Assembly: GCA_023444055.1 (NCBI GenBank)
Contig: JAEZRV010000031.1
Location: forward strand, 4,658 to 68,657
Source of the DNA: Bacillota bacterium
Lineage (GTDB): Bacteria > Bacillota > Clostridia > Acetivibrionales > DSM-1351
Direction of reading: 5' to 3'
DNA: 64,000 nt
Shown one piece after another: positions 1 to 8,248 of the stretch (its first letter is position 1; every line of letters begins with the position of its first letter). The notes below the pieces were generated by a model. It had not been told where the DNA came from and searched no databases. It saw only the letters and a list, made by a program, of their open reading frames with translations. Position numbers and translations under genes: made by a program.

Positions 1-656
1 GTATAAAGGCGAAGCACTCCTAAAAAACCTACACTCGGGATTTTCTTTCCAAAAAGAGAGTTATAAATAAAGGTGAAGTGCCAAAATATTATGTTGAAGA
101 AAGCCATCCTGCAATTATTGACAAGGATACCTGGGAAGCCGTTCAGTTTGAAATGGAGAGAAGAAAAGCCTTTGCAGAAAAATATAACATTAAAAAGATG
201 GACTATGTTACTAATGATAACCCGTTTGCAGGTAGAGTTATCTGTGGCTGCTGTGGCAGTACTTTTGGAAGAAAGGTGTGGAACTCAACAGATGAAAGAT
301 TAAAAAGAACTATCTGGCAGTGTAACAACAAATACAAGGTTAAAGGAAAAATAGGGTGTAGGAACAGGCATATTAATGAAGAGGTTTTATATCGGGCATT
401 TACTGATACTTTTAATTCAATTGTGGAGAATAAGGATTGCTTTATAAATAAGTGGAAGGAACATTTACAAAGTGATAACCTGCTTCAAAAGTATAGAGCA
501 AAGCAGTTTATAAATATTATAAAAGATGCAGAGCCATTAGAAAAATTTGATATAGAATTGTACTTTAGCATAATCGAAAAGTTGACAGTGTTTGAGGAAG
601 AAAAGATAATTGTTACTCTGCTTGATGGTACTGAGATTGAATGTGGAATTGATTAA
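1..656 (+). pseudogene. Large serine recombinase, C-terminal part, frameshifted
   Basis: The frame entering at base 2 (YKGEALL) matches the stretch just before the zinc ribbon of large serine recombinases but hits TAA at 68-70. The family sequence resumes in the next frame from base 27 (TYTRDFLSKK, then INKGEVPKYYVEES) and stays open to the stop at 654-656. The switch lies in an A6 run at 22-27, where seven A's would keep the frame, so one base seems lost. The remainder shows a recombinase zinc beta-ribbon (CGCC, then two more cysteines, about 240-365) and a helical tail. The catalytic serine domain would lie left of the window. Such enzymes integrate and excise phages, ICEs and transposons, so the left edge may border an integrated element. 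A homopolymer sequencing error could look the same. The GTG at 78 is internal to the domain and not a plausible start. Confidence 0.8.
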
Positions 657-671
657 GCTATATAAGTAAAT

Positions 672-724
672 AAAAAATAGGCAACTTAAAGTGGAATTAT
701 TCAACTTTAAGTTGCCTATTTTTT
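672..724 (+). terminator. Strong intrinsic terminator after the recombinase
   Basis: The arms 672-692 and 704-724 are perfect reverse complements (21 bp) around an 11-nt loop, and the right arm ends in a run of T's. The left arm starts with A6, so the hairpin can work on both strands. It sits 15 bp after the recombinase stop and isolates it from the cluster downstream. Confidence 0.9.
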
Positions 725-1071
725 TATGAAAAAAACATATTATAAATAATTAGTAAAAATACCTCATAAAGTAAGAGAGCGGTATGAAATAAGAACAATG
801 TAAATACTTTTTAAGTATATTTGTAGTAATTAAGTTCATAAGGAGGGTTACATATGAGATAAAAAAAACCTATTTTCAGTCGACTATCCATTTTTATCCA
901 AGCAATTTCATTAACAAGTGAAACATCACCTATTATAAGTCTCTCATCAATATTCAATTCAACTATATGCTTAGCAGCTAGAAAAAGGAAAATTAGAGGC
1001 TCTCAAATTATATATGGACAGAAAATTTTTTACGATGAAGAACTGAATTCAATCATAAAATCAAAATTTAT
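725..1071. other. Non-coding gap, possible decayed sequence
   Basis: About 350 bases without a convincing gene. A minus-strand frame can be read for roughly 60 residues (containing AAKHIVELNIDERL and VNEIAWIKMDSR) but it lacks a start and I recognise no family. A short plus-strand frame ending at about 1075 is equally unassigned. Decayed coding sequence is likely. Confidence 0.4.
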
Positions 1072-1100
1072 TTGACAAGAAGTAGCAACTTTTATATTAT
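1072..1100 (+). promoter_or_regulatory. Promoter of cluster A (sigma-70 type)
   Basis: A perfect -35 box TTGACA at 1072-1077 is followed by a 17-nt spacer and the -10-like TATTAT at 1095-1100 (5 of 6 matches). It lies about 100 bp upstream of the first cluster gene, and I see no comparable promoter for the next 23 kb on this strand. The leader of about 90 nt has no riboswitch I recognise. Confidence 0.7.
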
Positions 1101-1200
1101 ATATTTAATTGTATAATATGTATAGAAAATATGGAAAAAAGTAGAGAAATATATTAAAAATAAACAAACAAGCATTACTGTGGATTGTATGGGGGAATAA

Positions 1201-2190
1201 GTGAAAAGTTTTAAGGTTATAAATAAAAAGGTTAAAGAAACCTATGAGAGTCAGATTTTTGAAATTATTGCTAATGTGGATTTAAAGAAGTTTATGTCAA
1301 TTCCAGAGTTTATGCAGGTAATAAAATATCCTGGGAAAATGATACGTTCTACTTTTACATATATTACAGCTAATTTAGCAGGAAAAGAGTACGACTCTAG
1401 ACTAACTGAACTCACAATTATTATTGAGTTAATACAGGCTGCAAGCCTCATACACGATGATATAATTGACAATGGGGTATATAGAAGAGGGCGAAAAACT
1501 ATTGTGAATGAGTATGGGCTGCCTTCAGCCTTGCTATTAGGAGACTGTTTAATATTTATTGTAATGAGATTAATAGGCGAGATTAAAACTGGAGAAGTTC
1601 AGAAAAAAGAAATATTAAATAGTATATCATCCTGTTTATTGCATATGTATGAAGGCCAAAAGTCGGAAAGTATTTTAGAGGGAAACTATACTATCAGTGA
1701 GTTGGAGTATTTTCATGTGATTAGTAATAAGACTTCTATATTTTATTCGATGGCTTGTGAATTAGGTACAATTATTGCTGGGGTCAGTGAAAATTATAGA
1801 GCTGCCGTAGTGTCTTATGGATATAATCTTGGTCTAGCATATCAGATACTGGATGATTTAAAGAGTGTCATTTATTTAAGAAATGAGGAAACTGATAAAA
1901 CTTATCAGACTGATTTAGAAAGAAGACTTGTTACATTACCAACAATTGTAGCTTATAAAATAGGTGATGCCCATCAGAAGGAAATAATACAAAATTTTTA
2001 TAGCGGAAAATCTTCAAATAAGGAATTGGTAATTGAAATAATTAGCCGAGATATAATTCTGTCCGAAGTAAAGGATAAAATCGTTTATTATATAAAAAAG
2101 GCAAAAGCGGATATAAAGGTTTTAAGAAATAATGAGTACAAAATAGCTTTACAAGAATACTGTGATTGTTTACTGGAGGAAGTTCAATGA
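1201..2190 (+). CDS. All-trans polyprenyl diphosphate synthase
   Basis: This 329-residue class I prenyltransferase should condense isopentenyl diphosphate onto an allylic diphosphate to make the prenyl chain used by the cluster. The first Asp-rich motif DDIID is at 86-90, followed by the conserved RRG at 95-97. The second motif reads DDLKS at 218-222, so its last Asp is replaced by Ser. The residues four and five positions before the first motif are small (Ser, Ala), which in this family usually permits chains longer than C15; this is inference from family rules. The start is GTG with GGGGGA five bases upstream. It is first in the operon and overlaps the next gene by ATGA. Its presence beside UbiA and a squalene-hopene-type cyclase argues that the pathway makes its own prenyl donor rather than borrowing the cell's quinone precursor. 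Confidence 0.9.
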   Translation: MKSFKVINKKVKETYESQIFEIIANVDLKKFMSIPEFMQVIKYPGKMIRSTFTYITANLAGKEYDSRLTELTIIIELIQAASLIHDDIIDNGVYRRGRKTIVNEYGLPSALLLGDCLIFIVMRLIGEIKTGEVQKKEILNSISSCLLHMYEGQKSESILEGNYTISELEYFHVISNKTSIFYSMACELGTIIAGVSENYRAAVVSYGYNLGLAYQILDDLKSVIYLRNEETDKTYQTDLERRLVTLPTIVAYKIGDAHQKEIIQNFYSGKSSNKELVIEIISRDIILSEVKDKIVYYIKKAKADIKVLRNNEYKIALQEYCDCLLEEVQ

Positions 2191-3809
2191 ATATTGATTT
2201 AATCGTGAAGGAAATTAAAAGAGAACCAGGAGTGAATATTTGTAAAAATCTTTTAAAAAAAGAAATGGATATTAATTCTGCATCCGATGATTTTAAGCAG
2301 GTATTGGATATTCTAAAATCAGAGGATGAATATGTAAGAGTATTTGCTGTTATGTATATGGCTCTGGTATATGAAAAATTAGAATCATGTAGAACAATTA
2401 TTCACGAAAGGTTTGTAGAGCTTACCAATGATTTGAGTAAAAAATTTATAAGATATGGTTTGATCCCCAGTATTGAATCAATATTGGAAAAGGGTGATCT
2501 TGAACTAATCAAATATATAAAAAATAAATTAGCAGATCAGGAGTATCCAGTTTTAGCACGTATATATCTAGAAACATACAGTAAAGTATTGGCTAAAAAA
2601 GGTAAAAAGGAAGAAGTTGTTGATTTTTTAGATTCAATAATGGTTTTTATTGTTTCAAATAATTTGGATACTCAGCAGGGGGTAATTTCATCAATTAACA
2701 ATCTTGGTAAGAAGAATATTATTTTACTGCAAAAATACTTCATGGATTGGATAGAAATCAAGAATATTAACACTTTCTATGTAATCAGAAAAGTATTCGA
2801 GCTAAAGCTTGGAGATCTAATAGAAATTGAGTTTAAAAAAGCCTGTGAAGAAAAAATGAATAAGTATGAGATGGAAAGAATTCAATTAATCAGTGAGAAA
2901 TTCAATGATGATAAGAGTAAAACAGAGGTTACTTATCAAGAGATTGTTGTTTCCACTATGCTGCATTTTATTAACTCTCCAATGCTACCATTTAACTGGG
3001 GGGCAAATCCCTATCGGGGATGCCTACATGCCTGTGAGTACTGTTATGGAAGAACCAGTCATGAATATTTGGGGCATACTAAAGATGAATTTGAACGAAT
3101 TATTTATGTAAAAATTAATGCGGATAAAGCTTTAGAAAAGCAGATAATGGTTCCAAAATGGCGAGAAAGTAGAAATAAGTTAATTAACCTTGGCACTGTA
3201 ACAGATCCATATCAAAAAATAGATGAACACTATGAAATTACACGAAAAATACTGGAGGTACTATATAAACATAAAAATCCAGTAACAATAACAACAAAGT
3301 CTGATTTGGTTATGAGGGACATTGATATTTTAAAAAAGTTAGGTCCATTAACAGATGTAGTGTTTAGCATACCTTCTTTAGACCAATCATTCCTAGATAA
3401 AATAGAAAAGAGAGCTGCACCGATTGAGAATCGCTTAAAAGCAATTGAAAAGTTAAAGAAAGCAGGGATTACGGTGGGAGTACTTATGATTCCTATCTTC
3501 CCTTATATCACAGATAGTGAAAGTGAAATGGAACATCTGGTTAAGACGTTGGCTGATTATAAAGTCGATTATGTGATACCGGATATTCTCAATCTACGTG
3601 GAGATTGCAAATATAAGGTAAAGCAGTTTATAGGTGAATATTATCCGCAATTAACGGAAGATTATGAACGGTTATATGTGAGAGGAACTGATAACCTCTA
3701 TGTTGATAAGGAGTATCAGAAGAGGATATTTGATTATCTTATGAAAGGCGTTTTAAAAAAATATGGTCTGAATGATTATTCAAAGATGATCAAAGGAAAG
3801 TGGTCGTAA
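2187..3809 (+). CDS. Radical SAM protein, spore-photoproduct-lyase-like, with helical N-terminus
   Basis: The 540-residue product has an N-terminal all-helical part (about residues 1-240, HEAT-like) and a C-terminal radical SAM domain of the SplB/Rv2578c-like type, with NPYRGCLHACEYCYGR carrying the cluster cysteines 279, 283 and 286. The pattern WGxNPYRGC is typical of that subfamily, whose members are mostly uncharacterised apart from spore photoproduct lyase. I use ATG 2187 because GGAGGAAG lies just upstream and the ATGA overlap with the synthase stop suggests translational coupling; an upstream in-frame TTG at 2166 is less likely. The substrate is unknown. The extended N-terminal domain is unusual and could dock a partner protein or the prenylated intermediate. 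Confidence 0.85.
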   Translation: MNIDLIVKEIKREPGVNICKNLLKKEMDINSASDDFKQVLDILKSEDEYVRVFAVMYMALVYEKLESCRTIIHERFVELTNDLSKKFIRYGLIPSIESILEKGDLELIKYIKNKLADQEYPVLARIYLETYSKVLAKKGKKEEVVDFLDSIMVFIVSNNLDTQQGVISSINNLGKKNIILLQKYFMDWIEIKNINTFYVIRKVFELKLGDLIEIEFKKACEEKMNKYEMERIQLISEKFNDDKSKTEVTYQEIVVSTMLHFINSPMLPFNWGANPYRGCLHACEYCYGRTSHEYLGHTKDEFERIIYVKINADKALEKQIMVPKWRESRNKLINLGTVTDPYQKIDEHYEITRKILEVLYKHKNPVTITTKSDLVMRDIDILKKLGPLTDVVFSIPSLDQSFLDKIEKRAAPIENRLKAIEKLKKAGITVGVLMIPIFPYITDSESEMEHLVKTLADYKVDYVIPDILNLRGDCKYKVKQFIGEYYPQLTEDYERLYVRGTDNLYVDKEYQKRIFDYLMKGVLKKYGLNDYSKMIKGKWS

Positions 3810-3811
3810 AT

Positions 3812-4432
3812 ATGAAAAATAAAGAGTATGTCGATTGGGATTTTTTTTGGAAAAGGGTAAAAAAGCATCCCCTTTTTCTTAAATTCCTCTATTTTGTACA
3901 TTTAAAAAAATACAAAAAGATATTAAAGAAAATTAACTTAAAAGCACCGGATGTTATGGAAATAGGTGCAGGTACCGGTGCGGCAGCTATACATATTCAG
4001 AATATATATGGGGGCAGTGTAACGCTTGTTGATAATAATGAAATCGCCTATGAAATGCATAAAAAGCTATTTCATAATAGAACAGGAAGTATAAAATACC
4101 TAAAAGAAGACTTTACAAAAATTGCCCAGAGACCGGAATACAATCTGGTAATGAGTGATGGTCTGCTTGAACATTTCAGTAAAAAGGAAGACATAATTGA
4201 ATTGCATAAATCCTTTACCAAAGCAAATGGGTATATACTAATTTTTGCTCTTAATAATAATTTATTTACAAGATTTTTGGAATTAGGAGAGAAAAAAATG
4301 GGCTATTCGGATCCAGTTAACATGAATGAATGCATTCAGTTATGCAAGAAATCAGGTTTAGCAGTAGTGGGAACTGTTAAGTATTTTTTTGAATATGGAA
4401 TCTTATGTAAGAGGGTAGGTAAAGATGGATAA
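3812..4432 (+). CDS. Class I SAM-dependent methyltransferase
   Basis: A 206-residue Rossmann-fold methyltransferase. Motif I is VMEIGAGTGAA near residue 50, an acidic residue ends strand 2 (TLVDNN), and SDGLLEHF matches the usual post-motif region. The basic N-terminal stretch (KKHPLFLKF, LKKYKKILKK) could favour membranes. It probably methylates the pathway intermediate; O-, N- or C-methylation cannot be told apart. ATG 3812 lies 2 bp after the preceding stop, with AGGAAAG upstream; an overlapping GTG at 3800 is possible. The gene overlaps the next by 8 bp. Confidence 0.8.
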   Translation: MKNKEYVDWDFFWKRVKKHPLFLKFLYFVHLKKYKKILKKINLKAPDVMEIGAGTGAAAIHIQNIYGGSVTLVDNNEIAYEMHKKLFHNRTGSIKYLKEDFTKIAQRPEYNLVMSDGLLEHFSKKEDIIELHKSFTKANGYILIFALNNNLFTRFLELGEKKMGYSDPVNMNECIQLCKKSGLAVVGTVKYFFEYGILCKRVGKDG

Positions 4433-5642
4433 AAAATGGGAATTGTGGTGGAAAAAAATACTTATTCGTATTCAAAACCAGGATAATCTCACACAGGAAG
4501 AAGTGAGAAAAGGCTGGGGCTATTTATGGGGAGAATGGAAAAACATTGAGAAAGGGTTTGTAACCAAGAAGTTTTTACCTGAAAAGCTTAGAATGCTTAT
4601 GTCTTTAAAATCAATTGACCCACTTACGGTTTTGATTGCACCGACTTTCTTAACAGGTATATTTGCAAAAGGAATCACAGTGGCGGAAATGAAAGGATTC
4701 ATTCAGAGTTTTAAAGATAATGACTGGTTTAATGGATACCAGGATGTTAAGCCATTCAGTCAAAATCTGATTTATACAAATGGATTTGGTGGCGATGAGA
4801 TTAAAACAGTTAATGTCTCTACACCATCCATAATAATGGCCGCAGCCGCTGGAGCAAATGTATTAAAAATGGGGAGTCATTCCTATTTTGGAGCTTCAGG
4901 GGCTGGAAATTTCACAGATAATATTGGGTATAAAGCGATTACATTACCAGAATCTGTTGAAACTGCCTTTATAATTAGCCGAGCTGCTTATATTAATGGA
5001 GAATCAGCGGCAGATTCCAAAACTCAGGATATTGCAACTTTTATGTCAAAAGTACCAAATGGTATGCACATCATGAAAGCATTATTTTATCCATTTAGAT
5101 TTCATATACTCTGCTTTGATTTCTTTCAGGCTCCTTTCCAGCAACGGGGAATCAGTGTTCCGAATACTGAGTTGGTAGGAGAACTTGTTGCAGAACTCTG
5201 TACATATACGAAAAAAGGAATGATTGTCTATGGTACTGATAACAAAGGTCTGTCATTGGATGAAGTATCAAATGTAGGTATGACTAAAATAACATTAATC
5301 GAAGAGAACAAGGTAAAGGATACCATTTATACAACACCTGAAGATTGGGGAGTAAAACACAGAAATGTGGAAGACATTACGTTAAGTGACAGTGATAATA
5401 GATTAAAAATTACTTTAGAATCTATGGTAGGAAAGCGAGAGGATGGATTTTCTGAATTGCTTGTCATCAATGCCGCTCAATATCTATTTTTAAATGGAAT
5501 GGTGGATACTTTTAAAAAAGGAACTGATTTGATAAAACAATCAATTGCAAATGGCAGTGTGAGAGAGGAATTACTAAAGTTTGTAGAGTCAACAAACGGC
5601 AATTTGGCAATGCTTGAAAAGGAGTTGGCGAATATAAAATGA
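4425..5642 (+). CDS. TrpD-like (glycosyltransferase family 3) phosphoribosyltransferase homolog
   Basis: This 405-residue protein follows the anthranilate phosphoribosyltransferase plan. The PRPP-loop GTGGD appears as GFGGD at 120-124, NIST as NVST at 130-133, the anthranilate-contacting KHGNR as KMGSHS at 148-153, and the SGSADVLE segment as GAGNFTDN. The metal-binding region VHGxDGLDE is recognisable as VYGTDNKGLSLDE. The N-terminus is longer than in TrpD. The changes fall mainly where TrpD holds anthranilate, so I infer a different aromatic acceptor, with PRPP or another sugar phosphate as donor. No other trp gene is nearby, which argues against tryptophan synthesis. It starts with ATG inside the preceding gene and ends by ATGA overlap with the next, so it is firmly in the operon. 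Confidence 0.75.
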   Translation: MDKKWELWWKKILIRIQNQDNLTQEEVRKGWGYLWGEWKNIEKGFVTKKFLPEKLRMLMSLKSIDPLTVLIAPTFLTGIFAKGITVAEMKGFIQSFKDNDWFNGYQDVKPFSQNLIYTNGFGGDEIKTVNVSTPSIIMAAAAGANVLKMGSHSYFGASGAGNFTDNIGYKAITLPESVETAFIISRAAYINGESAADSKTQDIATFMSKVPNGMHIMKALFYPFRFHILCFDFFQAPFQQRGISVPNTELVGELVAELCTYTKKGMIVYGTDNKGLSLDEVSNVGMTKITLIEENKVKDTIYTTPEDWGVKHRNVEDITLSDSDNRLKITLESMVGKREDGFSELLVINAAQYLFLNGMVDTFKKGTDLIKQSIANGSVREELLKFVESTNGNLAMLEKELANIK

Positions 5643-6862
5643 AAATTGCATTACCATGTTCTTGGGATTATAAATTCTTTGACTATCTTCCTGAAATACA
5701 AAAGGGAAAGAATAAAATACATGAGGTATATGGTTCGTTAAAATCTAGCTATTTGGGATCGGGACACTCCTCCGCTGCAATACGTGGGGAATGCCTAAAA
5801 AGAAAAGACGTTGAAAATTATGTAAAAAAAGTCCATGAAAGCGGTCTGGAGTTTAACTATACAATAAATGCCAGTTGTCTTGGAAATATGGAATTTGATC
5901 CACGATTTAAAGCTAAAATGTTGGATGAGTTAAACTGGATATGTTCGTTTAGTGATACAGTAACAGTAGCAGTGCCTTATCTAATTGAATTGGTAAAGAA
6001 AATAAGTAAAAATAAAGTCAAAATTGCATTATCGACTATTGTGGCTGTTGATAGCATCGGGAAGGTAAAAAGATATGAAGAGCTGGGTGTTAACCGCATT
6101 GTATTAAACATCAATTTAAACCGTAAGCCCAACATAATAAAAGATATTAAAAATCATACAAAGCTGGATCTTGAAATACTGGTAAATGACAGTTGTTTGA
6201 AGGATTGCCCTTATCGCTATTATCACTATAACTCTGGTTCACATGCTTCTGTACATAAAAAAGCTTTTTATATGGATTACTGTATTTACAATTGTTTAAA
6301 CAAACGTTTAATAAGTATGGATGAAATACTAAAAAGCCCATGGTTAAGACCGGAAGATTGCAATTACTATGATGGTATTGTGGACTATATAAAAATTGGG
6401 GGTAGAGAGAAAAGTTTAGAATGGATTGTCCGGGCAGGTGAAGCTTACAGTGAAGAATCATATGATGGAAATGTTCTTGATCTATTAACGATTATATCCC
6501 CGGAATCACATGAATTAGGCGAATTATTATTTAATAATAAACTCAATTTAACTTCTGATAAATTGGAGTTAGAAAAATTTTTTAACCGATTTTTTGAAAA
6601 AGGTTTTGAATGTGGAGACTGTTCAAAATGCAACTATTGTTCAAATCATTTTCATGATATCATCCATTACGACGAAACGATATTAGAGCAATATTGCTCT
6701 ACCTTCGAATCAATAGGGAAGATGATGGAGGTAACTAAAAACCAGAATTTTATCCAATATATATTGATAAAATACGCATTCAACCAATATGTTAAAAATA
6801 CAAAAAAGTGGAAACTAATGAAAAAGTATTTACCATATTTTAAAGAAAAGATTGTGGGGTAG
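5639..6862 (+). CDS. Peptidase-U32-like protein, cysteine rich
   Basis: A 407-residue TIM-barrel-type protein of the U32/UbiU-V superfamily. It shows NASCLGN near 80, the superfamily-like pattern VNDSCLKDCPYR near 182-193, a pair of cysteines in YMDYCIYNC, and the conserved-looking IKIGGR. A C-terminal cluster CGDCSKCNYC adds four cysteines, enough for an extra Fe-S or zinc site. U32 proteins include UbiU/UbiV (oxygen-independent ring hydroxylation) and RlhA (RNA hydroxylation), so a redox or hydroxylation role is more likely here than proteolysis. It overlaps the TrpD-like gene by ATGA, with AAGGAG 12 bp upstream. It is more divergent than the two U32 genes at 15893 and 16878, and the assignment rests on motif style only. 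Confidence 0.6.
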   Translation: MKIALPCSWDYKFFDYLPEIQKGKNKIHEVYGSLKSSYLGSGHSSAAIRGECLKRKDVENYVKKVHESGLEFNYTINASCLGNMEFDPRFKAKMLDELNWICSFSDTVTVAVPYLIELVKKISKNKVKIALSTIVAVDSIGKVKRYEELGVNRIVLNINLNRKPNIIKDIKNHTKLDLEILVNDSCLKDCPYRYYHYNSGSHASVHKKAFYMDYCIYNCLNKRLISMDEILKSPWLRPEDCNYYDGIVDYIKIGGREKSLEWIVRAGEAYSEESYDGNVLDLLTIISPESHELGELLFNNKLNLTSDKLELEKFFNRFFEKGFECGDCSKCNYCSNHFHDIIHYDETILEQYCSTFESIGKMMEVTKNQNFIQYILIKYAFNQYVKNTKKWKLMKKYLPYFKEKIVG

Positions 6863-6869
6863 AATTAGT

Positions 6870-8240
6870 ATGAGAGTAACCTTAGTCAACCCGAATTATG
6901 ATGAACCCAGAGTATTAAAATTCATGGGACTACCCAGCATTCCAATTGGACTTGCTTATGTGGCTGCAACTTTAGAGCAAGCTGGACATGAAGTAAAAGT
7001 AGTCGATGCTTTTGGCTTTAAATATAACGTGGAAAAAACTGTAGAAGAGGCAATAAAGACAGATCCGGAATTCATAGGAATATCCTGTGTTACTTGTAAC
7101 ATTGATTACGGTAAGCAGATTGCTGAGAAATTGAGAGCACGATTTCCGGTAGCAATTGGGGGAACAATGCCATCCTTGGAACCAGATACAGTGGTAGATT
7201 ATGCAGATTATATCATGTATGGAGAAGGGGAAAAAACGTTTGTAGAACTATTGAGCGGTAAAGATCCCGAAGAGATAGACGGATTGATGTTTAAAAAGGA
7301 TGGAAAAGTAATTAAAACCAATCCAAGGATACCCGAAGAAAATTTGGACAGTATACCTTTCCCGGCAAGACACTTATTTCCAATGCATAAATATAAGCTT
7401 TTTGGTCCAATGAGCATGGCAACTATGATGACCAGCAGGGGTTGCCCTATGACCTGTAATTACTGCTCGATCTCTCATCTTTTTCCTAGTTGGAGAGGAA
7501 GAAGTGCAAAGAATGTTGTAGATGAAATGGAATTTCTTATTGAACAATATAAGGTTAAAGGAATTTCATTTGTGGATGAAGATTTTTTGGTGGATTTACC
7601 TCGTGCATTAGAAATATGCGATGAGATTGAGAACAGAAACTTGAAAGTCTGGTGGGGAATGCAGACCAGAGCAGACAGAGTACCAGATTTAGAAACAATG
7701 AAACGGTTTAATCGTGCAGGCTGTGAATGTTTACTATTTGGGATAGAGTCTGTACAAGAAAAGACAATGAAAAACCTGAATAGAGATATTTCAAATGACT
7801 TATTTTTCAGAGCTGTAAAATTAGGACGAGCTTCCAGAATGAGAGTAGCAGTATCATCCATACTAGGGTTTCCAGGGGAGACAATTGCAGATGCAAAAGC
7901 AACAGTGAACTTTGTACTAAAGCTAGATCCTGATTATGTTTTTTTTGGAGTTCCTACGCCATTTCCAGGAACACGATTTTATGAATCCTGTAAGCAGGAA
8001 GGATTGATTAAGGAAAAGAACTTGCTGCGGTATACCATTATGAGTCCAATTCTGGAAACTGAGGAAATTAAATTAGCGGATGGGAAAAAGCTTTTGAATT
8101 ATGCTTATCGGAAATTCTATTTCAGACCAATTAAGATGCTACAGCGTGTGGTTTCGGAAGTGAAAAAGCTGGATAAAGAAACATTTAAAGGTTTTTTTAA
8201 ATGGTCATTTGATGGTTTCTTTGACTCACAGAAATGGTAG
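6870..8240 (+). CDS. B12-binding-domain radical SAM enzyme (BchE/methylase type)
   Basis: The 456-residue protein has the class B architecture. A Rossmann-like cobalamin-binding domain (about 1-140; GLPSIPIGLAYVAATLE, and GGTMPSLEP) is followed by a radical SAM domain with SRGCPMTCNYC (cysteines 192, 196, 199). The C-terminal half has the TIM-barrel features typical of the family (FGIESV, ILGFPGET). The classical DxHxxG cobalamin motif is absent, as in BchE-like members. Enzymes of this type methylate unreactive carbons, form rings or rearrange skeletons; some act on terpenoids (the hopanoid methylases HpnP and HpnR). ATG 6870 is chosen because it follows the previous stop by 7 bp with TGGGGT upstream; TTG 6852 would overlap that gene. 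Confidence 0.88.
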   Translation: MRVTLVNPNYDEPRVLKFMGLPSIPIGLAYVAATLEQAGHEVKVVDAFGFKYNVEKTVEEAIKTDPEFIGISCVTCNIDYGKQIAEKLRARFPVAIGGTMPSLEPDTVVDYADYIMYGEGEKTFVELLSGKDPEEIDGLMFKKDGKVIKTNPRIPEENLDSIPFPARHLFPMHKYKLFGPMSMATMMTSRGCPMTCNYCSISHLFPSWRGRSAKNVVDEMEFLIEQYKVKGISFVDEDFLVDLPRALEICDEIENRNLKVWWGMQTRADRVPDLETMKRFNRAGCECLLFGIESVQEKTMKNLNRDISNDLFFRAVKLGRASRMRVAVSSILGFPGETIADAKATVNFVLKLDPDYVFFGVPTPFPGTRFYESCKQEGLIKEKNLLRYTIMSPILETEEIKLADGKKLLNYAYRKFYFRPIKMLQRVVSEVKKLDKETFKGFFKWSFDGFFDSQKW

Positions 8241-8248
8241 GAGAGGGT

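Noticed and set aside
725..1071. Minus-strand reading frame with HIVELNIDERLI and VNEIAWIKMDSR
   Set aside because: It looks protein-like, but has no start, no ribosome binding site and no family I recognise, so I list the stretch only as a gap.
4425..5642. Tryptophan biosynthesis gene trpD
   Set aside because: The acceptor motifs are altered and no other trp genes are present; context points to the prenyl pathway.
6147..6461. Minus-strand frame of 104 residues inside the first U32-like gene
   Set aside because: It lies wholly opposite a well-supported gene and has a biased, unrecognisable composition; a shadow.
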